From Streptococcus vestibularis (GTDB lineage: Bacteria > Bacillota > Bacilli > Lactobacillales > Streptococcaceae), in contig JAABLG010000008.1 in NCBI GenBank assembly GCA_010604095.1, positions 32,335 to 96,334 of the forward strand: a DNA stretch of 64,000 nucleotides. Direction: 5' to 3'. Shown here piece by piece: positions 56,366 to 64,000 of the stretch (positions are counted from its first letter, which is position 1; each line of letters starts with the position of its first letter). The notes beneath the pieces are model-generated. The model was not told where the DNA came from. It did no database searches and saw only the letters and a program-made list of their open reading frames with translations. A program made the translations under genes and the position numbers.

Positions 56366-58366
56366 ATGTTTCGTCTAACCAATAGACTGGCTTTGTCCAA
56401 TCTCATAAAAAATCGTAAGCTTTACTATCCGTATACATTGGCAACTATTCTGGTTATTGCCATTACCTATATTTTTACATCTTTAACGCTTAATTCGCAT
56501 CTGGATGACTTACCTGGGGCAGATGCTATCAAGATGGTTTTGGGGTTGGGACTTGGGATTGTCGCCCTATCCTCTGGGATTATTGTTCTTTATGCCAACA
56601 GCTTTGTCATGAAAAATCGTTCAAAGGAGCTTGGTCTCTATAGTGTGCTAGGCTTAGAGAAACGTCACCTCTTTAGCATGATTTTAAAAGAAACGATGAT
56701 TATGGGTTTTGTGACTTTGCTTCTAGGTATAGGTGTAGGGGCGCTATTCGATAAACTCATTTATGCTTTTCTTCAAAGGATTATCGGAGAAAGTACTGGT
56801 TTGGTTTCGACCTTTCAAGTAATGACAATTCCTATTGTTCTTGTCATCTTTGCTTGTATTTTTAGTTTGTTGGTTTTGGTAAATGGTTTCCGATTACTAC
56901 GGCTTAATCCTTTACAATTAACTAAAGATGGCCTTAAGGGTGAGAAAAAAGGACGCTTCCTAGTTATTCAAACCCTTTTAGGACTTGGGACTATGGGATA
57001 TGGTTACTATCTTGCTCTTTCTGTTCAGAATCCAGTAACGGCTATTATCAGTTTTTTCCTAGCTGTTTTACTGGTCATTTTAGGGACTTATCTTCTCTTT
57101 AACGCTGGGACAACAGTTGTTCTGCAACTCTTGAAAAAGAAGAAAAGCTACTATTACAAGCCTAATAATATGATTTCCATTTCCAACCTTGTCTTTCGAA
57201 TGAAGAAAAACGCAGTTGGGCTTGCTACCATTGCTATCCTCTCAAGTATGGTTCTGGTGACGCTTGTAGGTGCTGCAAGTATCTATGCTGGAAAAAAAGA
57301 CTATTTGGCCAGTGCTGCTCCACATGAGTACTCAGTTACCGGAACGAATGTAGATGTAACAAGTACACAAAAGGTTATGGATGATTTCTTATCACAGTCG
57401 GGAAATCAGGTAAATAGAAAAACGGAAGTAACTTACCTCTACTTTGGTATCAAAGAACAAGAAAAAAACAAGCTAACCATCTTTTCTGAGAATGAAAGAA
57501 AAGTTCTACCAAAGTCAGTTTTTCTTGTCTTCTCACAAGCAACTTATAAGCAATTAACAGGTAAAGACCTCAATCTGACTTCAAATCAAGTTGGCTTATT
57601 TACTAAAAATAAAATATTGAAAGATCAAAAGAGTGTCTCTATCAATGGTCAAAACTACCAGATTCAGGAAAGCCTTAATGACTTTATTAAAGGTAAAGTA
57701 CCTAATATCTTTACAACCATAGTTTCTGATTATAGCTACCTTGTCGTTCCTGATATGGATAATTTTAAAGAAAGTATCAAAGGAACAGCAACCACTCAAT
57801 CTACTTATGTTGGTGTTAACGTCAAAGACCCTACACATGAAGCCAAGAAAAATTCAGATTTGCTAGACAAACTCACGGATAAAGAAACGCAACAGTTAGC
57901 TGGACAAACTACTGGCCTCCCTAAGTCTTACTTCACTGCAAATAGCCGATATGATGCAGAAGGCATGGTAAATGGCTTTGTTGGTGGAACCTTCTTTATC
58001 GGCATTTTCCTATCCATCATCTTCATGCTTGGCACAGTTCTCGTGATTTACTATAAACAGATTTCCGAGGGTTATGAGGATCGTGAGCGCTTTGTTATTC
58101 TTCAAAAGATTGGCTTGGACGACCTCCAAGTCAAGCAAACCATTGGAAAGCAAGTCCTTACTGTCTTCTTCCTCCCCTTGATTTTTGCCTTTATTCACTT
58201 GGCCTTTGCCTATCATATGATCAGTTTGATTGTGCGTATCATTGGAGTTCTTAATCCAAGTCTTATGTTAGTGGTTACTATCATTGTTTGTGGCGTATTC
58301 TTCCTAGCCTATATCTTGGTTTTTGCCCTTACTTCACGTTCATATCGTAGAATCGTATCAATGTAA
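56366..58366 (+). CDS. ABC transporter permease, BceB-like
   Basis: The 666-residue permease has the BceB layout: FtsX-type helices around ELGLYSVLGLEKRHLF, a central group of helices, a large external domain (about 310-530, between helices 7 and 8), and a C-terminal three-helix group around FVILQKIGLDDLQVKQTIG. BceB removes peptides such as bacitracin from their lipid targets and signals to BceS. The antimicrobial specificity is not readable. The terminator at 58373 ends the operon. Confidence 0.93.
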   Translation: MFRLTNRLALSNLIKNRKLYYPYTLATILVIAITYIFTSLTLNSHLDDLPGADAIKMVLGLGLGIVALSSGIIVLYANSFVMKNRSKELGLYSVLGLEKRHLFSMILKETMIMGFVTLLLGIGVGALFDKLIYAFLQRIIGESTGLVSTFQVMTIPIVLVIFACIFSLLVLVNGFRLLRLNPLQLTKDGLKGEKKGRFLVIQTLLGLGTMGYGYYLALSVQNPVTAIISFFLAVLLVILGTYLLFNAGTTVVLQLLKKKKSYYYKPNNMISISNLVFRMKKNAVGLATIAILSSMVLVTLVGAASIYAGKKDYLASAAPHEYSVTGTNVDVTSTQKVMDDFLSQSGNQVNRKTEVTYLYFGIKEQEKNKLTIFSENERKVLPKSVFLVFSQATYKQLTGKDLNLTSNQVGLFTKNKILKDQKSVSINGQNYQIQESLNDFIKGKVPNIFTTIVSDYSYLVVPDMDNFKESIKGTATTQSTYVGVNVKDPTHEAKKNSDLLDKLTDKETQQLAGQTTGLPKSYFTANSRYDAEGMVNGFVGGTFFIGIFLSIIFMLGTVLVIYYKQISEGYEDRERFVILQKIGLDDLQVKQTIGKQVLTVFFLPLIFAFIHLAFAYHMISLIVRIIGVLNPSLMLVVTIIVCGVFFLAYILVFALTSRSYRRIVSM

Positions 58367-58372
58367 CTGACC

Positions 58373-58408
58373 TAGAGTCTAGCTTCAAACTAGGCTCTAT
58401 TTTTTTAT
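58373..58408 (+). terminator. Terminator after the BceAB-like operon
   Basis: TAGAGTCTAG pairs with CTAGGCTCTA around CTTCAAA (one G-U pair), followed by TTTTTTT. Confidence 0.85.
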
Positions 58409-58450
58409 GCTATAATAGATGACAGAATTATAAATCATCGGAGAAAACAC

Positions 58451-58945
58451 ATGTCACAGACCATTGATGTCAAACGTTACGAGGAATTGGCACGTCAAAA
58501 GCAGGGGGAGCACCGTAAATTTCTAGCACAACTCAAGAAGAAAGCCCCTAAAAATTTAGATAAGATTGTTCAGCAGGTACACAATGAAGTCTTTCAAGAA
58601 ATTGATTGTGTCCAGTGTGCTAATTGTTGTAAGACGTTAGGACCAGACTTTACAGAGCAGGATATCACTCGTATTGCTAAGCATTTTCGCATGAAGTTAC
58701 CTGCTTTCGAGGAGATGTACCTGCAGGTAGATGAGGATGGTGACAAGGTCTTCAAGTCTATGCCTTGTCCATTCTTAGGGCCTGATAATCTCTGTGACAT
58801 CTATGATGTCCGTCCTAAGGCTTGTGCCGCCTTTCCTCACACGGATCGTAAGAAAATCTATCAGATCAATCATCTGACTATTAAAAATACGCTTTTCTGT
58901 CCAGCAGCCTACCTTTTTGTGGAAAAACTCAAGGACAGGATTTAG
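58451..58945 (+). CDS. YkgJ-family cysteine cluster protein
   Basis: The 164 residues have the cysteine pattern of YkgJ proteins: CVQCANCCKTLG, then CPFLGPDNLCDIYDVRPKAC, FPHTD and a final FCPA. About eight cysteines suggest zinc or an iron-sulfur cluster. Function is unknown; related proteins act in cluster chemistry or redox. It is followed 12 bp later by a LiaF-like gene in the same direction. Confidence 0.88.
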   Translation: MSQTIDVKRYEELARQKQGEHRKFLAQLKKKAPKNLDKIVQQVHNEVFQEIDCVQCANCCKTLGPDFTEQDITRIAKHFRMKLPAFEEMYLQVDEDGDKVFKSMPCPFLGPDNLCDIYDVRPKACAAFPHTDRKKIYQINHLTIKNTLFCPAAYLFVEKLKDRI

Positions 58946-58957
58946 AAAGGAACTGTT

Positions 58958-59623
58958 ATGAGACGCTTTAATGCAGGTGTTATCACCCTACTTATCATTG
59001 CTGCCTATTTTATCGCGACAGCCTTTATTCCAGATCTTTATTTGGCCTTTAATTATAAGCTGATTTTGGCCTTGCTTTTTGTGCTTTTGAGCTGGCAATC
59101 TAAGGGGAAATTTCTCTTTTTCTTGGGGATGGCTTTTCTATCGACCTATATTCATGACCTCTTTAGATTGGACTATTCAGAATGGACCCTCTTTGTAGGG
59201 ATTCTTATCTTGGGAATTGCGGTGGACCGTTTGAGCAAGCCAAGTTATAAGAAGAACTTTTCTTACAAGGTTTCTAAAGAACATGAGCGAGAGATTTTCG
59301 CTAAGACCTTATTTTCAGAGTCTGTGCAAGTGGTGACTTCTCAAAACCTCGAAACTGTCTATGCCAATGCTGATTTTGGGCGTTTGACCTTGGATTTGCG
59401 TCAGGCTCAGTTTATGACGGACCGACCTCAGATTGTGGTTCAGGCAAATTTTTCTCAGGTTATCATTCGAGTGCCCAAGGATTGGCAAGTGGATACACAC
59501 GGGCTTCATACAAGCCTAGCAGGAGTGAAAGGCTACGATAGTCTAGGAGAGCGAGAGTTATCAAGCACTACAGTTTCTCTAACAGGCTCAGTATCCTTTG
59601 GACAAGTAACTGTCAAACATTGA
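58958..59623 (+). CDS. LiaF-like membrane protein, paralog 1
   Basis: The 221-residue protein has about four membrane helices in the first 95 residues (AYFIATAFIPDLYLAFNYKL, FLFFLGMAFLSTYIHDLFRL) and a C-terminal beta-rich domain with NADFGRLTLDLRQAQF and ANFSQVIIRVPKDW, the LiaF-type repeated-strand domain. LiaF proteins inhibit the LiaRS envelope-stress kinase, but no LiaRS lies here. A second copy of the same architecture follows at 60039. Confidence 0.75.
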   Translation: MRRFNAGVITLLIIAAYFIATAFIPDLYLAFNYKLILALLFVLLSWQSKGKFLFFLGMAFLSTYIHDLFRLDYSEWTLFVGILILGIAVDRLSKPSYKKNFSYKVSKEHEREIFAKTLFSESVQVVTSQNLETVYANADFGRLTLDLRQAQFMTDRPQIVVQANFSQVIIRVPKDWQVDTHGLHTSLAGVKGYDSLGERELSSTTVSLTGSVSFGQVTVKH

Positions 59624-59673
59624 AAATGATGAAAGAGCGAAAGCTCTTTTTTTGAAGACAAAGCCTTCTTTTG

Positions 59674-59795
59674 AGACTTTCCTTAAGTGATAACGGATGT
59701 AAGCGACCTTCTTCGAAATTCCATGACGAATTATTGAGTCTAAGGTCTCAATAATTCCGAACACCTGAAACTTAAGAAGTTTAGGCGTTTTTATC
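59674..59795. repeat. Dispersed structured repeat, copy B
   Basis: Homologous to 20947-21095. It includes paired segments such as GAGAC/GTCTC-like arms around TATTGAGTCTAAGGTCTCAATA and the CTGAAAC...GTTTAGG hairpin at its end. It lies between the two LiaF-like paralogs, with no gene of its own. Confidence 0.6.
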
Positions 59796-60038
59796 ACGGC
59801 GGAAATTCTCGGTCTATGCTCACTTTGCTAGCAAAATAAGAAATTATTTCAAATGCATTTACAGAGCTTCTTACTTGATGATGTCCTTGAAGGAGTCTGT
59901 CTCCATTCTGAAAAAGCGGAAGTTCTTTTTTTGTTACCACTAACTTCTAAGAGATATTGAATGCGTTTACAAATAATGCTATACTGGTAGTGAAAATGAT
60001 TAGAAAATTGCAATCATTGGCTAGAGAGGAGCCTGCTT
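59796..60038. other. Remainder of the intergenic region before paralog 2
   Basis: No gene is supported. A promoter for the next gene is probably near TACAAATAATGCTATACTGG (59968-59987), with -10 TATACT. GAGAGGAG at 60022-60029 is the ribosome site. Confidence 0.5.
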
Positions 60039-60716
60039 ATGAAACGGTTTAATCTTCGGTCCTTCTTGTTGCTTTTACTAGCAGCTTGTTTTATCGCTAG
60101 TGCCTTTATTCCAGATTTTTGGATCATGGTCAATTATAATCTGGTCTTCTTCGTGGCTTTCTTTTGTTTTGGTATCTTGAATAGGCGACCTCTCCTCATT
60201 TTTCTTGGTTTGGCCTTCTTATCACCCTATGTTCATGACTTGTTAGACCTCGATTTTGCACAGTGGAATCTCTTTAGCGGTATCTTTCTAATAGGTTTGG
60301 CTTTAGAGTTTCTCTATGGTAATAGGCAAAAGAAGGGCCTCACTAAAGACTATAAGGTCAATAAGAACGACCAAGAAGGACCACATATTTCTGTTAAGAC
60401 ATATATGGCTGAGGATAGGTATCGCATCTATTCTCAAGAAGTCGAAACGGTTGATATGAATATGGCTTTCGGTGAGCTGTGGCTGGATTTGAGTCAAGCC
60501 AGCTTTGCATCAAGTCAGGTAGCAGTTCATCTTGATGCTAAGTTTGGTGAAGTTCATATTCGACTTCCTCATGGTTGTGTCATGGACACCACTGGAATCT
60601 CACATCCCCTATCATCTGTAAAGGTGGATCGTTGTGAATCTAATCTGGATCGGATTGAAACGAGGTTTCATCTGACAGGAAGTCTCTTATGTACCGAGTT
60701 GTCAGTAGAGTATTAG
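60039..60716 (+). CDS. LiaF-like membrane protein, paralog 2
   Basis: The 225-residue protein has the same layout as the gene at 58958 and similar motifs: CFIASAFIPDFWIMVNYNLV, IFLGLAFLSPYVHDLLDLDF, NMAFGELWLDLSQASF and DAKFGEVHIRLPHGC. It arose by duplication. The two copies are clearly diverged, with most identity in the helices, so the duplication is old. It is followed by the ABC operon. Confidence 0.75.
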   Translation: MKRFNLRSFLLLLLAACFIASAFIPDFWIMVNYNLVFFVAFFCFGILNRRPLLIFLGLAFLSPYVHDLLDLDFAQWNLFSGIFLIGLALEFLYGNRQKKGLTKDYKVNKNDQEGPHISVKTYMAEDRYRIYSQEVETVDMNMAFGELWLDLSQASFASSQVAVHLDAKFGEVHIRLPHGCVMDTTGISHPLSSVKVDRCESNLDRIETRFHLTGSLLCTELSVEY

Positions 60717-60786
60717 GGCCTATCTGTTACGGAACTTATCTTGTTCACTAACATGAAGCGACACCCAAAGAAAGGATATGACACGT

Positions 60787-61668
60787 ATGACTGAAGCGGT
60801 TATTCAGGTTTCTTCTCTAGGAAAAAGTATTAAGGGAAAGACAATCTTAGAGGATATTAGTTTTGAGATAAATCAAGGAGATTGTGTTGCTCTGATTGGG
60901 CCAAATGGGGCGGGTAAAAGTACCTTGATGTCCTGTATTCTTGGTGATAAAAAACACAGTAGTGGTCAAGTCCTAATCGAAGGCAAGGCTGGCAAAGCCA
61001 AAAATCAAATTGCGGTTCTCCTTCAGGAAAATACGATTCCAAATAGTTTGAAAGTTAGTGAACTGATTGCTTTTTTCCAAACTATTTCTGACAACTCCTT
61101 AACCAATCAAGAGGTTCAGGAACTCCTACAATTTAAAGAAGACCAGTACCAGCAGTTTGCGGACAAGCTCTCTGGTGGGCAGAGGCGTCTTTTGGCTTTT
61201 GTTCTTTGTTTGATTGATAAACCTAAAATTCTCTTTTTAGATGAACCGACAGCGGGTATGGATACTTCCACTCGTCAACGTTTCTGGGAAATTGTCAATG
61301 ATTTGAAAAAAGCTGGGACAACTATCCTCTATTCCTCTCATTACATTGAAGAAGTGGAGCATACGGCTGACCGTATCCTAGTCCTCCATCAAGGAAAACT
61401 TATCAGAGATACCACGCCATACGCTATGCGACATGAAGAGAAAGAGAAGCAGGTCACTCTTCCAAGCAGCTTTGTGAGTATTGTTCACGGACTATCAGAC
61501 ATTTATGAGATTACTGAAAAGCGGGATGTCATTAGTTTCATGACCAAAGATATTGACAAAATCTGGAAATGTTTGGAAGATTTGGGCTGTGGGATTTCTG
61601 ATATTGAGATTCAGAATAAAACACTTTTGGATAGTCTATTTGATTCAACAAGGGAGGACAAGTCATGA
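60787..61668 (+). CDS. ABC-2 type exporter ATPase
   Basis: The 293-residue ATPase has Walker A GPNGAGKSTL, signature LSGGQRRLLAFVLCL, Walker [14 protein letters not shown] and switch His in SSHYIEE. A C-terminal extension of about 90 residues is typical of DrrA/CcmA-type exporters. I prefer ATG 60787 (MTEAVIQVSS) because AAAGGA lies 10 bp upstream; ATG 60778 is too close. Overlaps the permease gene by 4 bp. Confidence 0.92.
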   Translation: MTEAVIQVSSLGKSIKGKTILEDISFEINQGDCVALIGPNGAGKSTLMSCILGDKKHSSGQVLIEGKAGKAKNQIAVLLQENTIPNSLKVSELIAFFQTISDNSLTNQEVQELLQFKEDQYQQFADKLSGGQRRLLAFVLCLIDKPKILFLDEPTAGMDTSTRQRFWEIVNDLKKAGTTILYSSHYIEEVEHTADRILVLHQGKLIRDTTPYAMRHEEKEKQVTLPSSFVSIVHGLSDIYEITEKRDVISFMTKDIDKIWKCLEDLGCGISDIEIQNKTLLDSLFDSTREDKS

Positions 61669-62402
61669 AAGCATTACTAAAAATAGAATGGATTAAAACA
61701 TGGCGTAGTTGGCCCATATTTATTTTAGGGATTGGGATGCCTGTCGCTTTTTACCTCCTCTATTCAAGTATTGTCTCAAGTCCGACTCCAGAGTTACAGA
61801 AAGAGTTTCTTAAGACCTATATGTTGACTATGACTGGTTTTTCCATGTCTAGCTTTGGCTTGTTCACTTTTCCCTATATGTTGCAAGAGGACCAAACGGA
61901 GCATTGGCTGACCTATATTGAGCACTCAAAAATCAGTATCTGGTCTTATTATCTTTCTAAAATTTTTCGTGTGCTTCTAAACTTTATCGTCGCTATCATT
62001 GTGACCTTTTGTGTGGGAGCCTATTTCCGAAATGTCGAGATGCCGCTTTCCGTTTGGATTGGTTCAGGTGTTCTCCTACTTCTTTCAAGTCTGGTCTTTC
62101 TAGCCTTTGGTTTACTTATTGCTCAGATTAAATCTCAACAAATCATGTCCATTGTAGCCAATATCATTTACCTGGGCTTAGCCATACTTGGAGGGTCGTG
62201 GATGCCTGTTTCCATGTTTCCAAAGTGGATTCAGAGTATTTCTGTATGGACACCTTATTATCATGTCAATGAGTTGGTCGTTCATTTTGCAAAGGACGGG
62301 ACATTTTCATGGCAGTCACTCTTATGTATTCTTGCCTATACGGCAGTAGCAACAGGGCTTGCACTCTATATCAAGTCTCATAGAGAAAGTGATCGTGTAT
62401 AA
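61665..62402 (+). CDS. ABC-2 type exporter permease
   Basis: The 245 residues contain six membrane helices of the ABC-2 family, with LGGSWMPVSMFPKWIQSISV matching the ABC-2 signature before the last helix. It starts inside the ATPase gene (ATGA) and is followed by a cytidine-deaminase-fold gene 10 bp later. With the ATPase it forms a complete exporter of unknown substrate. The gene context with LiaF-like proteins suggests envelope stress (inference). Confidence 0.88.
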   Translation: MKALLKIEWIKTWRSWPIFILGIGMPVAFYLLYSSIVSSPTPELQKEFLKTYMLTMTGFSMSSFGLFTFPYMLQEDQTEHWLTYIEHSKISIWSYYLSKIFRVLLNFIVAIIVTFCVGAYFRNVEMPLSVWIGSGVLLLLSSLVFLAFGLLIAQIKSQQIMSIVANIIYLGLAILGGSWMPVSMFPKWIQSISVWTPYYHVNELVVHFAKDGTFSWQSLLCILAYTAVATGLALYIKSHRESDRV

Positions 62403-62412
62403 AGGAGAAAAA

Positions 62413-62862
62413 ATGGATATTTGGCAGAAAATGTATGAACAAGCCCAAGCCTTGTATCAACCACAGGAAGTATCAGACTTTGTCTATGCTAAGCATGTCG
62501 TGGCTGCGGTGGAGGCTGAAGATGGACAAATCTTTACAGGCTTTTGTATGGAAGGGACTTGTGGTGTTTTCCACTTATGTGCCGAAAGAGCTGCCCTTTT
62601 TAATATGTATCAAGAGTCTGGTCAGACCAAGGTTAAGCGTATTATTGCTTTTCGAGACCAGCCACCACATGGTGGACCATCTGGTATGCCTTGTGGAGCC
62701 TGTCGAGAATTTTTAATGGAGCTCCATCCCGATAATCGTAACTTGGAGTTTATGGTTGACTACGAGACACGTCAAACCATCACTCTGGGTGAATTATTGC
62801 CTTTATGGTGGGGTGAAGAACGGGCTCAGCACTTTGAAGAGAAGTCGGAAGACGAGGCTTAA
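62413..62862 (+). CDS. Cytidine-deaminase-fold protein
   Basis: The 149-residue protein has the zinc-dependent deaminase signatures: HLCAERAAL (C-A-E in place of H-A-E) and PCGACREFLME with the two zinc cysteines. This C-A-E variant is the cytidine/blasticidin deaminase type. It resembles YfhC/Cdd-like proteins in streptococci. It starts 10 bp after the ABC permease, with AAAGGAG, so it may be in the same operon, though no functional link is obvious. Confidence 0.85.
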   Translation: MDIWQKMYEQAQALYQPQEVSDFVYAKHVVAAVEAEDGQIFTGFCMEGTCGVFHLCAERAALFNMYQESGQTKVKRIIAFRDQPPHGGPSGMPCGACREFLMELHPDNRNLEFMVDYETRQTITLGELLPLWWGEERAQHFEEKSEDEA

Positions 62863-62879
62863 GTGTGATAGAAATCTTT

Positions 62880-62918
62880 AAACTCTCGCAGTTCAAGTGC
62901 GAGGGTTTATTTTTTTTG
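62880..62918 (+). terminator. Terminator after the deaminase-fold gene
   Basis: AAACTCTCGCA pairs with TGCGAGGGTTT around GTTCAAG, followed by TTTTTTT. Confidence 0.85.
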
Positions 62919-63006
62919 AAGTAAATTTCAGAAAATTCCAAACACACCTTGAAATTCAAAATGAAAGTGCTATACTATATCGTGAAAATAGAAAGAAGGT
63001 TTCATT

Positions 63007-63942
63007 ATGGAGTCACTAGTATCTTTTAGTAAATGGCTCAGCAAATGGTTTACTGTAGCTGTTATCCTCTGGGCGGTCTTTAACTACGCCCTTCCAGCAA
63101 CAAGTAGTTGGGTCATTCCCAATACGGCTTATCTGCTTGGTTTGATTCTCTTTGGTATGGGGCTTACTTTGACCACTGAGGATTTTAAACGTATTGCTAA
63201 GCGTCCAATTCCAGTCATCCTTGGTACTGTTGCTCACTATGTCATCATGCCTGGCTTGGCTTGGTTGCTTTGTATAATTTTCCATCTTAAGGGTGCGACA
63301 GCAGCAGGTGTTATCCTAGTTGGGTCTTGTCCGAGCGGAACTTCATCTAGTGTCATGGCCTTCCTTTCAGGTGGGGATGTTGCCTTGGATGTTTCTATCG
63401 AAACCCTTTCAACTCTCTTGGCACCACTTATGATTCCAACGCTCTTGTCCGTCTTGGCTGGTCAATATGTCAGTGTGCCTGCACAAAACCTTTTCCTTAG
63501 TACCTTGCGTATCGTTGTTGTGCCTATTATTTTAGGTGTGGTTATCCACTCTATTTTTGGTAAGAAAATCGATGCCATCATCAAGATTATGCCTTTGATT
63601 TCACAAGCCGCTATCCTCTTGATTGTTGGAGCAGTTGTTTCTGCCAACCATGCCAATATTTTCACAGCAGCGACAGCCCTTGTCATCCCAGTTGTTATGC
63701 TTCATAACCTTTGTGGTTATGCGCTTGGTTTTGGATTTTCAAAAATCCTTGGTTTGGAAGAACCACAACAAAAAGCCATTACTTTCGAAGTTGGGATGCA
63801 AGACTCAAGTCTTGGGGCAACCCTTGCTATGAAATATTTCGTGCCACAAGCTGCTATCCCATCAACCATCTTCAGTATTTGGCACAATATCTCAGGTTCT
63901 ATCCTCTCATCATGGTGGAAAAACCATTCAAAAAATAATTAA
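63007..63942 (+). CDS. BASS-family sodium symporter-like membrane protein
   Basis: The 311 residues have about ten helices of the bile acid:sodium symporter fold, including GSCPSGTSSSVMAFLSGGDVAL and the second crossover motif FEVGMQDSSLGATLA. Bacterial members transport pantoate, pyruvate-like or other organic anions with sodium; the substrate cannot be chosen from sequence. GAAAGAAGG precedes ATG. It is a single gene near the window end; 63943-64000 holds no feature. Confidence 0.9.
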   Translation: MESLVSFSKWLSKWFTVAVILWAVFNYALPATSSWVIPNTAYLLGLILFGMGLTLTTEDFKRIAKRPIPVILGTVAHYVIMPGLAWLLCIIFHLKGATAAGVILVGSCPSGTSSSVMAFLSGGDVALDVSIETLSTLLAPLMIPTLLSVLAGQYVSVPAQNLFLSTLRIVVVPIILGVVIHSIFGKKIDAIIKIMPLISQAAILLIVGAVVSANHANIFTAATALVIPVVMLHNLCGYALGFGFSKILGLEEPQQKAITFEVGMQDSSLGATLAMKYFVPQAAIPSTIFSIWHNISGSILSSWWKNHSKNN

Positions 63943-64000
63943 AAAGATAAATGAAAAGCTGACCTTGATATAGTCCTACTTAAGTAGACAGTAAAAATAC

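Overview
The window reads as a chromosomal segment of a low-GC Streptococcus of the salivarius group, most likely S. salivarius or a close relative such as S. vestibularis. The basis is the gene order galR-galKTEM-lacSZ, a LacS permease with a C-terminal IIA domain carrying His552, a LacZ close to what I remember of the S. thermophilus enzyme, a glucosyltransferase-type secreted glucan-binding protein, and streptococcal two-component and ABC modules. No rRNA, tRNA, CRISPR array or complete insertion sequence was seen. Layout: 1-11.4 kb holds the tail of a probable alpha-galactosidase gene, then galR diverging from galK-galT-galE-galM-lacS-lacZ, which together take up lactose, cleave it and run the Leloir pathway. 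11.4-20.8 kb is a patchwork: a TPR-type gene with an in-frame amber codon, an aldo/keto reductase, a RelBE-type toxin-antitoxin pair bounded by a 71-bp direct repeat, a DUF1275 protein, a nitroreductase, an orphan PTS IIC with a secreted hydrolase, and an electrophile-stress group. That group is an Rrf2 regulator, a CatE-like glyoxalase broken by an amber codon and a second nitroreductase; all three promoters share the operator TTGTAAY-N7-WTTACAA. 21-28.9 kb holds an XRE/DUF3169 group, an aldo/keto reductase, a TetR-ABC-FtsX efflux operon, an unrecognised operon with a 15-residue micro-ORF, and a SemiSWEET sugar transporter. 28.9-41.4 kb holds glutathione peroxidase, a 1049-residue glucan-binding protein, an APC permease, a 3.6-kb direct-repeat-bounded island (MFS exporter plus two ArsR-type regulators), and an LPXTG surface protein with a Cthe_2159-like domain. 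41-48.8 kb holds stress and membrane genes, manA, brnQ, msrAB, a likely 6S RNA and a MATE exporter. 48.8-53.8 kb holds an Rgg regulator diverging from a 12-codon ORF translationally coupled to an ABC transporter (the best candidate for an undescribed peptide system), then xpt-pbuX under a guanine-type riboswitch. 53.8-64 kb holds a BceRS-BceAB-type antimicrobial peptide module, a cysteine-cluster protein, two tandem LiaF-like paralogs separated by a dispersed structured repeat, an ABC-2 exporter, a cytidine-deaminase-fold protein and a BASS-family symporter. Statements about family function are established knowledge recalled without searches; start sites, repeats and operators were read directly from the sequence.
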